The translations under genes and the position numbers were made by a program. This document shows, one piece after another, positions 8,038 through 14,897 of a stretch of DNA of 52,151 nucleotides. The notes below the pieces were generated by a model. That model ran no database searches. It was not told the origin of the DNA and worked only from the letters and a program-made list of their open reading frames with translations. Positions within the stretch are counted from its first letter, which is position 1. Every line of letters starts with the position of its first letter. The stretch is from CAWJEL01 sp964647255 (GTDB lineage Bacteria; Chloroflexota; Anaerolineae; CG2-30-64-16), in contig CAZYGI010000023.1 of NCBI GenBank assembly GCA_964647255.1, positions 1 to 52,151 of the forward strand. Direction: 5' to 3'.

Positions 8038-8685
8038 ATGACCGCTGATGTTGAGCAGATCGTCGAGAAGGCGGCGGATCAAGCCGCTGAAGTTGTTGAG
8101 AAAGTGACCGATCAGGTGGCGGAAGCCGTGGAGGCTGCGGCCCCGGAGAGCCAGGACACCGATTTGATCGCGCAGGTCAAAGGCATCGCCAAAGAGGTTG
8201 CCGGAACGGTGGAAAAATCTCCGCTCGGCGCCAAGGTGGTCAAGGCCGCGAAGGAGATGCAGGAGGATTTCGAGAAGAGCTCAACTGCGACCCGGATGAA
8301 GCAGACGATCCGGGACACCGCCGAGACGGTGCAGAAAAGCCCGCTGCTCGATACCGCACACAAGGTCCTGCTGGCTGGTGTCGGCGCGGCTGCGCTGGCT
8401 CAAGATGAGGTCGAAGACTTCGTGAACCGTCTGGTGGAGCGCGGCGAGATCGCGGAAGGCGATGGCAAAAAGATGGTCAAAGATGTGCTGGAGAAGCGCA
8501 AGCAGGCCATCAAGCTGCCGCCGCTGCCGGGGCTGTCTTCGAAGAAGCTCTCGGACGACATCGAGAAGCGCATCGCGGCTGCGATCGAGCGGATGAATAT
8601 CCCGACCAAGGACGAGATCGAGGCGCTCAGCGCGAAGATCACGACGTTGACCAAGAAGGTGGACGAGCTGAAGAAGTCCTCCTGA
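8038..8685 (+). CDS. Phasin-like polyhydroxyalkanoate granule-associated protein
   Basis: The 215-residue product is charged, Ala/Lys/Glu-rich and almost wholly helical. Residues 1-100 form amphipathic heptad-like helices (AADQAAEVVEKVTDQVAEAV). Residues ~105-160 match the PhaI/PhaF-type phasin core, with a small hydrophobic helix (LLAGVGAAALAQDEVEDF) and LVERGEIAEGDGKKMV. The end (DEIEALSAKITTLTKKVDEL) is a coiled-coil oligomerisation tail with the PTKDEIEAL signature seen in PHA granule proteins. Phasins coat PHA granules and limit their size and aggregation. The downstream phaR gene supports this role. An excellent AGGAGG precedes the ATG and a near-consensus promoter with dyad operators lies upstream. 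No PHA synthase gene is in the window, so granule formation itself is inferred. Confidence 0.75.
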   Translation: MTADVEQIVEKAADQAAEVVEKVTDQVAEAVEAAAPESQDTDLIAQVKGIAKEVAGTVEKSPLGAKVVKAAKEMQEDFEKSSTATRMKQTIRDTAETVQKSPLLDTAHKVLLAGVGAAALAQDEVEDFVNRLVERGEIAEGDGKKMVKDVLEKRKQAIKLPPLPGLSSKKLSDDIEKRIAAAIERMNIPTKDEIEALSAKITTLTKKVDELKKSS

Positions 8686-8713
8686 GCGCCGCGTCAGGCG
8701 AGATTTTGCGCAG

Positions 8714-8765
8714 GCGTGCCTGGCGCTTGCCCTGTCACGCAGGGATCTGAGGGCGCCAGGCGCGC
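8714..8765. repeat. Long GC-rich hairpin between phasin-like gene and phaR
   Basis: A 13-bp stem (8714-8726 with 8753-8765, one G-T mismatch) encloses a second hairpin (CCCTG/CAGGG). There is no T-run after it. It may cut down readthrough from the phasin gene into phaR or be a mobile palindromic spacer repeat. Confidence 0.5.
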
Positions 8766-8804
8766 TTGCAGCCAACGTCAGGGGGCGTTGTTCAAGATTC
8801 TGCC

Positions 8805-9371
8805 ATGCCGCTGATCAAACGTTACCCCAATCGCAAGCTATATGACACGGCGGCTAAACAGTACGTGTCGCTGGAAGGCATCGCATCGCTGATCCGGAGC
8901 GGTGAAGAGGTCAAGGTGGTGGATCACGCCACGGGCGAGGATCTGACCACCTTGACGCTTACCCAGATCATCGTTGAGCAGGAGAAGCTGCGCGCCGGAT
9001 TCTTGCCCGGACCGGTGCTCACCGGGCTGATCCGGTCGGGCGGCAACACGCTGACCCACTTGGCGCGCAGCTTGATGGCGCCCCTGGATCTGCTGCGCCA
9101 GGTGGACGATGAGATCGAGCGGCGCATCCGGGAGTTGGTCGGCGTGGGTGAGTTGGCCGCGGGCGAAGGGCAGCGCTTGCTCGACAAGCTGCTCAGCGCC
9201 GGGACAGACGGCGAGGCCGCGGCCGGCGAAGATACGGCGAGCGAAGATATGCTGGTCCGAGAACTGACGGAGCGCATGATCCTATCCCGCGCCGATCTTG
9301 AGCCGCTTGCCGCTCTCTTGGACCATCTTTCCGCTGAAGTGGACGCACTGACCGCCCCCAAACTCACGTGA
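8805..9371 (+). CDS. phaR: PhaR-type polyhydroxyalkanoate accumulation regulator
   Basis: The N-terminus, IKRYPNRKLYDTAAKQYVSL, is the hallmark of the PHB/PHA accumulation regulator DNA-binding domain (residues ~3-62). Family proteins bind both DNA at phasin promoters and nascent PHA granules, releasing phasin expression when polymer is present. Residues ~63-110 match the associated helical region, and the remaining 80 residues are acidic and helical. The ATG at 8805 is chosen because family members begin just before IKRYPNRKLYDT; an in-frame TTG at 8766 would add 13 atypical residues. No strong Shine-Dalgarno lies at normal spacing (GGGGG is ~20 bases away). The stop overlaps the convergent phosphatase gene by eight bases. 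The dyads at the phasin promoter are its most obvious candidate targets. Confidence 0.85.
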   Translation: MPLIKRYPNRKLYDTAAKQYVSLEGIASLIRSGEEVKVVDHATGEDLTTLTLTQIIVEQEKLRAGFLPGPVLTGLIRSGGNTLTHLARSLMAPLDLLRQVDDEIERRIRELVGVGELAAGEGQRLLDKLLSAGTDGEAAAGEDTASEDMLVRELTERMILSRADLEPLAALLDHLSAEVDALTAPKLT

Positions 9372-10101
9372 TCAGTTCGACCGACAGGTGGGGCACGCGG
9401 TTGAGATAGCGCAGCCTCACGCCTCCATCAGGCCGGAAGTGGATCAGGGAGATGCCGGTGTTGTTGTGACTGTAGTGGACACCGGCGTCGAACGGTGTGC
9501 GCAGCAGCGCCATGATCAGCGCGCTGGCGAATCCACCGTGCGTCACCATGGCGATACGCTCATCGGTGGCGCCTAGCGCTCGCAATCTGAGCGCCACGCT
9601 CACGGCGCGATCCAGGCAGCCGCGCCATTCCTCAAAGCCGTTGCGCCACCACCCTGTTTCAGTCAGCGCGTCGGGCAAGATGTAGCTGGGAAACTGCGCC
9701 TGCACCTCACCGCGCGTAATGCCGGGATAACCGACGCTGCCGACCGACCCCTCGCGATCGAGGTAGACTCCGCCATGCTCATGGATGTCCAGCCACACCT
9801 CCGGCCGGAGTCCCAACGCCCGGCTGATCGGCTGTGTGGTGAGCAGGGCGCGGCGCATGGGGCTGCACACGAGGCGCGTCATGCCGTAGGTGGTCACGCA
9901 GCCGTCGCCGCCGGCCTCTGGATCGGTGGACAGGGTCTCCCCCCAGCCGTCGCAGCCGGTCGCCAGGTGTTCCGCCAACCGCTCGGCCTGGGCATATCCC
10001 AACTCAGTGAGCAGCGGGTCGCAGACGCGCTGCTGCCGTTCGATTTCGAGCGGCAGCGCATTGTTTGTGGATTGTGCATGACGAATCAGATAGAGATCCA
10101 T
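9364..10101 (-). CDS. Histidine phosphatase family protein (phosphoglycerate mutase-like)
   Basis: The 245-residue protein starts with LYLIRHAQSTNN, the RHG/RHA motif whose His is phosphorylated during catalysis. Further family elements are LVCSPMRRALLTTQPIS (phosphate-pocket Arg) and IAMVTHGGFASALI (second catalytic His). Between them is a ~90-residue family-specific insert. Such enzymes dephosphorylate small metabolites or proteins; the substrate cannot be read from the sequence. The ATG at 10101 fits the family start, and an upstream in-frame start at 10185 would add 28 residues unlike the family. It lies 114 bases downstream of rsgA on the same strand and overlaps phaR tail to tail. Confidence 0.85.
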   Translation of the reverse strand: MDLYLIRHAQSTNNALPLEIERQQRVCDPLLTELGYAQAERLAEHLATGCDGWGETLSTDPEAGGDGCVTTYGMTRLVCSPMRRALLTTQPISRALGLRPEVWLDIHEHGGVYLDREGSVGSVGYPGITRGEVQAQFPSYILPDALTETGWWRNGFEEWRGCLDRAVSVALRLRALGATDERIAMVTHGGFASALIMALLRTPFDAGVHYSHNNTGISLIHFRPDGGVRLRYLNRVPHLSVELIT

Positions 10102-10168
10102 GGGGGCGATTTTAGCACGGGCGAACCGGATGGCGAAAAACGCCCCCATCGCCATCCTGAGTGGGTTT

Positions 10169-10195
10169 GTAGGGCGGGATGTCATCCCGCCCTAC
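10169..10195. repeat. Palindromic spacer repeat (GTAGGGCGGGATG type)
   Basis: A near-perfect palindrome, 13 bp each side of a single T (10169-10181 with 10183-10195), lies between rsgA and the phosphatase gene. It resembles other GTAG..CTAC-ended palindromes in this window (20599-20633, 19940-20016), suggesting a family of small spacer repeats. Confidence 0.6.
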
Positions 10196-10215
10196 GTTGA
10201 TATCCGTCCGGCGCT

Positions 10216-11430
10216 TCACCCCTTGAGATCGGCCAAGATCTTGCGGTAGTTGTCGTAGCGCATCGCTGCGAGCTGCCCGGCGCGCACCGCCTGCTTGACC
10301 GCGCAGCCGGGTTCGCGCGTGTGCGTGCAGTTCGCGTAGGCGCACGCGCCGGCCTGGGCGCTGATCTCCGGGTAGAAACGAGGCAGGTCGCTCTGCCGCA
10401 GCCCGCTCAAGCCGAACTCCCGGATGCCGGGTGTATCGGCCACGAAGCCGCCCATCTTCAGCGGGTGGAGCGTCACCTGCGTCGTCGTGTGGCGGCCCTC
10501 ATGCCGCCGATCGCTCACCGCGGAAGTGCGCAGGTTCAGCCCGGGTTCAACGGCGCTGAGCAGCGATGATTTGCCCACGCCCGATAGCCCGGCCAATGCA
10601 GTCGTGCGTCCCGCCAGCAGCGAGCGGAGCGCGTCCAGCCCGGTTCCGGTCCGCGCGCTGGTGCAGAGCACGGGATGCCCGGCGGCTGCGTAGGCGTCCA
10701 ACACGCCGCGCAGCTCGGCCGGGTCGTCGGCGAGGTCCGTCTTGTTGATGCAGATTGTCGGCGCCAGGTTGTGCAGCAGCGCGGCAATCAGGTAGCGATC
10801 AACCAGCTCCGGCCAGAACGCCGGCTCGCGCCAGGCCGCGATGATCAACACCTGATCTACGTTGGCGACGATGACCTGCTGCAGGTGGCTGTAGAACACA
10901 TCGGGCCGCGCCAGCGCGCTGCGCCGCGGCAGCACCGCCTCGACCATGCCCCGGCCGTGCCCGTTGTGTGTCACAACCACCTCATCGCCTGCGGCAACGA
11001 GGTTGCTGAAGCCGCTGTGCGCCGTCCGCAGCGAGCTGCGCAGATCGCAGAGCAGCGTGCGTTCGGCCAGCGCCACGCGGCAGAGCCCCGAGCTGACCTC
11101 CACCACCGTGCCGCGCGCCGTCTCGGTGAGGATCATGCCGGTCGCGTCCGAATCCGGCGCGGTCGCCGGCAGCACCCCCAGACCGGCGTGGAGCGGCGAA
11201 GGGGGAGTCTGGACGCTGCGCGCCTCGCGTTCCCCCTTGGGCATCACCCGCTCGCGGTCGGTCAGGTGCAGATCATCGTAGCCGTTGGGATCCCCGGTGT
11301 ATTGCTCCGTCCAGTCTTTGCGCCGCACGCGGTCGGCTTTCGGGTGTTTGTTTGTCGGCTGCCCCCCGGCTCCGTGCTGCGCATGCTCCCGGAAAAAGTG
11401 TTGTAACGCCTTGTCTTGTCGAGTAGCCAA
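10216..11430 (-). CDS. rsgA: Ribosome small-subunit-dependent GTPase RsgA
   Basis: RsgA (YjeQ) is a circularly permuted GTPase that checks late 30S maturation. Order seen: a basic, disordered N-terminal ~90 residues, an OB-fold (about 97-170, GTVVEVSSGLCRVAL), then G4 NKTDL (about 229), G5 (TSARTG), G1 P-loop GLSGVGKSS (about 284), switch region HEGRHTTTQ, and G3 DTPGIREF (about 334). A C-terminal zinc knuckle (CAYANCTHTREPGC, residues ~362-375) completes it. All permuted motifs and zinc ligands are present. The start is TTG at 11430 with GGAG ten bases upstream; no ATG is available nearby. The long N-terminal extension is unusual. Transcription comes from a promoter 300 bases upstream through a leader ORF and three terminators, so expression is probably attenuated. 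Confidence 0.95.
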   Translation of the reverse strand: MATRQDKALQHFFREHAQHGAGGQPTNKHPKADRVRRKDWTEQYTGDPNGYDDLHLTDRERVMPKGEREARSVQTPPSPLHAGLGVLPATAPDSDATGMILTETARGTVVEVSSGLCRVALAERTLLCDLRSSLRTAHSGFSNLVAAGDEVVVTHNGHGRGMVEAVLPRRSALARPDVFYSHLQQVIVANVDQVLIIAAWREPAFWPELVDRYLIAALLHNLAPTICINKTDLADDPAELRGVLDAYAAAGHPVLCTSARTGTGLDALRSLLAGRTTALAGLSGVGKSSLLSAVEPGLNLRTSAVSDRRHEGRHTTTQVTLHPLKMGGFVADTPGIREFGLSGLRQSDLPRFYPEISAQAGACAYANCTHTREPGCAVKQAVRAGQLAAMRYDNYRKILADLKG

Positions 11431-11445
11431 AGTTCAGATTCTCCA

Positions 11446-11481
11446 GAAAAAGAAAAGCCATGAGCTGTGGGCTCATGGCTT
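11446..11481 (-). terminator. Leader terminator III, just before rsgA
   Basis: On the minus strand an 11-bp stem (AAGCCATGAGC with GCTCATGGCTT, loop CCACA) is followed by TTTTCTTTTT. It ends only 16 bases before the rsgA start. Its arms share GCCATGAGC with terminator II, so the arms could also pair with each other. Confidence 0.8.
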
Positions 11482-11520
11482 GCGGCTCCGGTCGGGCAAA
11501 GCCGGCGGGATGCCAGAAAC

Positions 11521-11564
11521 AAAAAGGCCATGAGCTGCGCGACCGCGTCGCCTGCTCATGGCCT
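11521..11564 (-). terminator. Leader terminator II upstream of rsgA
   Basis: On the minus strand an 11-bp stem (AGGCCATGAGC with GCTCATGGCCT) encloses a small GCGAC/GTCGC hairpin and is followed by TTTTTGTTT. It lies after the leader ORF stop codon. Confidence 0.8.
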
Positions 11565-11587
11565 GGCTTTCGTGTCGTCGTGTGCGC

Positions 11588-11683
11588 TCAGTCGCGCCAG
11601 GTGACCGGGATGCTGCCAGGAGAGAGAAGGCGAGCGGAAAAAACGCAAGCTTGCGCTTGCCGGGATGCTTCGTTATGGAACAT
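11588..11683 (-). CDS. Putative 31-codon leader peptide of rsgA
   Basis: An ATG at 11683 is preceded by AAAGGAGG at seven-base spacing, one of the best ribosome sites in the window. It opens 31 codons (MFHNEASRQAQACVF..., ending VTWRD) and a TGA. The frame contains a complete intrinsic terminator (11638-11660), so translating ribosomes must melt it. No amino acid run is present that would suggest starvation sensing. It starts about 40 bases after the predicted transcription start. I read it as a regulatory leader for rsgA; a functional micropeptide is possible. Confidence 0.6.
   Translation of the reverse strand: MFHNEASRQAQACVFSARLLSPGSIPVTWRD
11638..11660 (-). terminator. Terminator I, inside the rsgA leader ORF
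   Basis: On the minus strand GCAAGC-GCAA-GCTTGC forms a six-base-pair stem with a GNRA tetraloop, followed by G-TTTTTT. It lies entirely within the 31-codon leader frame, so ribosome passage and hairpin formation are mutually exclusive. Confidence 0.75.
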
Positions 11684-11729
11684 CAACTCGCCTCCTTTCG
11701 TGGGATAGACGGCTCAAAACTGTGGCTTG

Positions 11730-11757
11730 AGTATATTCCAGATGCGTTCCCTGTCAA
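11730..11757 (-). promoter_or_regulatory. Promoter of the rsgA leader transcript
   Basis: On the minus strand TTGACA (11752-11757), a 16-bp spacer and TATACT (11730-11735). The predicted start is near 11723, about 40 bases before the leader ORF. Confidence 0.75.
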
Positions 11758-11779
11758 ATCCGGACGATGCGGGTGTTGT

Positions 11780-11808
11780 TTGACGCCCCATCGCGCCTGG
11801 GCTAGAAT
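11780..11808 (+). promoter_or_regulatory. Promoter of the GNAT acetyltransferase gene
   Basis: TTGACG (11780-11785), 17-bp spacer, TAGAAT (11803-11808), about 50 bases before the ATG at 11862. It is back to back with the rsgA leader promoter. Confidence 0.7.
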
Positions 11809-11861
11809 GGGCGGCGAGCGGCGCCGCGGTCGCTCTATTCCGATGCCGGGAGCTTCATCTC

Positions 11862-13202
11862 ATGCTATCATCTCCACCGGTTCTTCCCCACGATCTGGGC
11901 GGCGGGTTGGTGCTCCGCCGTTCGTCGGCCGCCGACGCCGAGGCCCTGGCCGAGTTCAACAAGATGATCCACCGCGATTCGGGCGTGATTGAGCCGGATG
12001 AGCCGGTCGCGGCCTGGACGCGTGATTTGTTTCGCCCTAACCATCCGACCTTTCATGAGGATGACTGCACCATCGTGGAGGAGGTCGCGACCGGGCGCAT
12101 CGTCTCCTCGTTGAACCTGATCTCGCAGACGTGGAGCTACGCGGGCATCCCGTTCGGCGTCGGCCGGCCGGAGTTGGTGGGCACCGCGCCGGAGCACCGC
12201 AAGCGCGGGCTGATCCGTGCGCAATTCGATGTGATCCATGCGTGGAGCGCCGCGCGGGGCGAGCTGGTTCAGGCGATCACCGGCATCCCCTTCTACTACC
12301 GCCAGTTCGGTTACGAGATGGCGATGGCGTGGCGCGGCGGCCGGCGGGGCAACGCAGCCGAGATCGCCAGGCTGAAGGAGGGTGAGGTCGAGCCGTACCA
12401 TCTGCGCAGCGTGGGCGAGGCCGACTTGCCGTTCATCCTGGCGCTGGATGCCGCGGCGGCGGGGCGCAGCCTGGTCTATTGCCCGCGTGACGCGGCGCTA
12501 TGGCGTTATGAGCTGTGGGGCAAAGATGCGCGTAACGTCAACCGGCTCGACTGGTGGATCATCGAGTCGGCTGCCGGCGACCCCGTCGGACTGCTCGGCA
12601 CGGGGATCCAGTTGTGGGGGGCGCATCTGCCGCTGAGCTTCCTGCAGCTGGCGGCGGGCGTCTCGTGGCTGGCGGTCACACCGAGCCTGCTGCGCGCGGC
12701 GAAGGCGCGCGGCGAGGAACTGGCTGCCCGCGACGGCAAGACGTTGACTGGGCTGTTTTTCTTGCTGGGCGAGGAGCATCCGTTCTATCGCGTCGTCCGC
12801 GAGCGGCTGCCGGAGGTGCGGCGCTCCTATGCCTGGTACCTGCGCGTGCCGGACCTCCCGGCGTTTGTTTGGCGGATCGCGCCCGCGCTGGAGGAGCGTC
12901 TGGCGCGTTCCGTGGCGGCCAGGCACACGGGCGAGCTCAAGATCAGCTTTTACCGGGACGGGCTGCGGCTGGTCTTCGAGCGCGGCCGGCTGATCGCGGC
13001 TGAGCCGTGGCTGCCATCGCACGACGACGAGGGCGGGGCGGCGTTCCCCGGTTTGACATTCTTGCAGATCGTTTTCGGCCATCGGTCGTTGGATGAGCTG
13101 CGGGCGGCCTTCCCCGATTGCTGGCAGAGTTCCGATGAGGCGCGCGCCCTGCTTGAGGCCCTGTTCCCCAAGCAGCCCTCCGATTTCTGGCCGATGGCAT
13201 GA
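11862..13202 (+). CDS. GNAT-family N-acetyltransferase, Eis-like two-domain form
   Basis: The 446-residue protein has an N-terminal GNAT domain (about 15-150) with the acetyl-CoA loop in VGTAPEHRKRGLIRAQFD, matching the Q/R-x-x-G-x-G/A family motif in relaxed form. A second, degenerate GNAT-like domain spans ~165-340. A C-terminal region (about 350-440, including ISFYRDGLRLVFERGRLI and DDEGGAAFPGLTFLQIVFG) resembles the SCP2-like domain of Eis-type acetyltransferases. Eis relatives acetylate amines of antibiotics or proteins; the substrate here is unknown. The ATG has GGGAG nine bases upstream, and a good promoter precedes it. It ends 16 bases from the convergent azlD stop. Confidence 0.82.
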   Translation: MLSSPPVLPHDLGGGLVLRRSSAADAEALAEFNKMIHRDSGVIEPDEPVAAWTRDLFRPNHPTFHEDDCTIVEEVATGRIVSSLNLISQTWSYAGIPFGVGRPELVGTAPEHRKRGLIRAQFDVIHAWSAARGELVQAITGIPFYYRQFGYEMAMAWRGGRRGNAAEIARLKEGEVEPYHLRSVGEADLPFILALDAAAAGRSLVYCPRDAALWRYELWGKDARNVNRLDWWIIESAAGDPVGLLGTGIQLWGAHLPLSFLQLAAGVSWLAVTPSLLRAAKARGEELAARDGKTLTGLFFLLGEEHPFYRVVRERLPEVRRSYAWYLRVPDLPAFVWRIAPALEERLARSVAARHTGELKISFYRDGLRLVFERGRLIAAEPWLPSHDDEGGAAFPGLTFLQIVFGHRSLDELRAAFPDCWQSSDEARALLEALFPKQPSDFWPMA

Positions 13203-13218
13203 TCGCGTTGCCGTTCTC

Positions 13219-13542
13219 TTACATGATCATTTGCAATCCCCACAGCACCGCCATCCCCGCGGCGATCGTCAGCAGCGCGTTCTTCGTCCGCCAGGCGACC
13301 AGCGCGGCGGCCAGGCCCGCCAGCAGCCGGGTGTTGCCGAACGACACGTCCAGCGGCCCGTTGTGGCGCAGGATCTCCGGGAAGATGATCGCGGAGAGCA
13401 CGGCCGGCGGCACAAAGCGGAGCCCGCGTTGGAGCGCCGGCGGCAGCGTCACCCGGCCCCACGCCAGGATCAACGACAGGCGTATCGCGTAGGTGATTGC
13501 GCCGCCGGCCAGCAGGGTCAGCCAGAGTGCGATAGGTGTCAA
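13219..13542 (-). CDS. azlD: Branched-chain amino acid exporter small subunit AzlD
   Basis: A 107-residue membrane protein with four hydrophobic segments and the AzlD family signature (RLSLILAWGRVTLPPALQRG, then FVPPAVLSAIIFPEIL). AzlD pairs with AzlC to form an amino acid exporter (BrnFE/AzlCD type). The start is a TTG that directly abuts the azlC TGA, with GGAGG a few bases upstream. An overlapping ATG four bases earlier is in another frame. This junction implies tight translational coupling and equal subunit production. Confidence 0.9.
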   Translation of the reverse strand: MTPIALWLTLLAGGAITYAIRLSLILAWGRVTLPPALQRGLRFVPPAVLSAIIFPEILRHNGPLDVSFGNTRLLAGLAAALVAWRTKNALLTIAAGMAVLWGLQMIM

Positions 13543-14295
13543 TCATTCCTCCCCGGCGAGCCCTGCACCGGCTGCCCGTGGCTGCTGTGCGCGCCAGCTT
13601 GAGTCGAGCCACGTGCCGACCGCGATGCCAACCAGCGCGGCGGCCACCAACCCCGTCTTGTACGGCCACCCCGCGCCGATCACGCCGACGACCCCCGCCG
13701 TCACCGCAGCGGCGACCGCCGGCCGGTCCACCAGGGCCGGGATCACCAGCGCGATGAAGGTGAGCGGCAGCGTGAAGTCGAGCGACCAGCTCGGCGGCAC
13801 CTGCGCGCCCAGGAAGATACCGATCGCCGTGCAGACCTGCCAGCAGCTCCACAATGCCAGCCCTGTGCCGAGGAAAAACCAATGGTGCTTGTCCGTGCTT
13901 TCGTGCGCTTCTGTGTCGTGCTCCGTCCGCTGGTAGTGTGTGATGGTCACAGCGTAGGCTTCGTCGGTGAGCAGGTAGGCGAGGAGCCATTTCCAGCGTC
14001 GGGGTAGCTTGTGGACATATGGCGCGACCGAGGCGCTGTAGAGCATGTGGCGCAGGTTTACCACCAGCACCGTCAGCAGGAGCACGACCGGCGGCGTGCC
14101 GGTGGCGATCAGTTGCGTGAGGATGAACTGCGCCGAGCCGGCGAAGACAATACTTGACATCGCCTGCGCCGCGGCGGTCGGCAGCCCGGCGGCTACCGCG
14201 AGCGCGCCGTAGATCATCCCGAAGGGCGCGACGCCCAGCAGGATCGGCAGCTCGGCGCGGACGCCGGCCAGGAATTCGGAGCGAGCATGGGGCAT
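13543..14295 (-). CDS. azlC: Branched-chain amino acid exporter large subunit AzlC
   Basis: This 250-residue protein has about seven membrane segments and the AzlC signature (GVAPFGMIYGALAVAAG near residue 20, FAGSAQFILTQLI near 50, VVNLRHMLYSASVAPY near 80). A hydrophilic stretch around residues 120-140 (RTEHDTEAHESTDKHH) interrupts the usual loop after YLLTDEAYAVTI. It is encoded by simple GCACGAAAGCAC-like sequence, so it looks like spacer DNA absorbed into the gene. Together with AzlD it should export branched-chain or related amino acids. It lies 79 bases downstream of aroQ on the same strand, the tail of the aromatic cluster; export of an aromatic compound is a guess from context only. 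Confidence 0.9.
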   Translation of the reverse strand: MPHARSEFLAGVRAELPILLGVAPFGMIYGALAVAAGLPTAAAQAMSSIVFAGSAQFILTQLIATGTPPVVLLLTVLVVNLRHMLYSASVAPYVHKLPRRWKWLLAYLLTDEAYAVTITHYQRTEHDTEAHESTDKHHWFFLGTGLALWSCWQVCTAIGIFLGAQVPPSWSLDFTLPLTFIALVIPALVDRPAVAAAVTAGVVGVIGAGWPYKTGLVAAALVGIAVGTWLDSSWRAQQPRAAGAGLAGEE

Positions 14296-14374
14296 GAGTT
14301 CTTATTCCTAACCGAGAATGGAACGCAGATTGACATGATGCACCTGATTGACCTGATCCGGCCCGGGCTTACTT

Positions 14375-14809
14375 TCAGGGCATCGAGTCCAAGAGGGCAG
14401 ATAGTCCCAGCAAATAGCTCTGCGCGCCGAACCCGCAGATCTGCCCGCGGCAGACCGGCGCGATCACCGAGGTGTGGCGAAACGGCTCGCGGGCGTGGAT
14501 GTTGCTCAGATGCACCTCGACCGCGGGCAGCCCGACCGCGCTGATCGCATCGCGCAGCGCGTAGGAATAGTGCGTCAGCGCGCCGGGGTTGATCAGGATG
14601 CCGTCGGCCCAGCCGCGCGCCTCGTGGATCGCATCAATCAGCGCGCCCTCGTGGTTCGACTGGAGGATGCGCAGCGTGATGCCCCGCTCGGCCGCCGCGG
14701 CCTCCAGCCGGGCGTTGATCTCGGCCAGCGTGACCGTGCCGTACACCCCTGGTTCGCGCGTGCCGAGGAGGTTGAGGTTGGGGCCGTGGAGGACGAGGAT
14801 GTGGGTCAT
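14375..14809 (-). CDS. aroQ: 3-dehydroquinate dehydratase, type II
   Basis: The 144-residue protein is a typical type II dehydroquinase, step three of the shikimate pathway (3-dehydroquinate to 3-dehydroshikimate plus water, anti-elimination, dodecameric enzyme). Motifs seen: HGPNLNLLGTREPGVYG with the catalytic Tyr (about 23) and flexible-lid Arg (about 18), QSNHEGALID, NPGALTHYSYALRDAI, and EVHLSNIHAREPFR with the catalytic His (about 102). Length is normal. It follows aroK-aroB after an 88-base gap in the same transcription direction. Confidence 0.96.
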   Translation of the reverse strand: MTHILVLHGPNLNLLGTREPGVYGTVTLAEINARLEAAAAERGITLRILQSNHEGALIDAIHEARGWADGILINPGALTHYSYALRDAISAVGLPAVEVHLSNIHAREPFRHTSVIAPVCRGQICGFGAQSYLLGLSALLDSMP

Positions 14810-14897
14810 AGGCGATCTCTTCCCAGGTTGAAGAAAATTGGTAGATAAGGAAACAAGTTGATCGGGAAATAAGGCGCTGCGATCCTTGTCTACCTGT

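Noticed and set aside
11262..11531. Small minus-strand ORFs (MAFLF...) overlapping the rsgA start
   Set aside because: They run through the terminator hairpins and rsgA in another frame, with no ribosome site.
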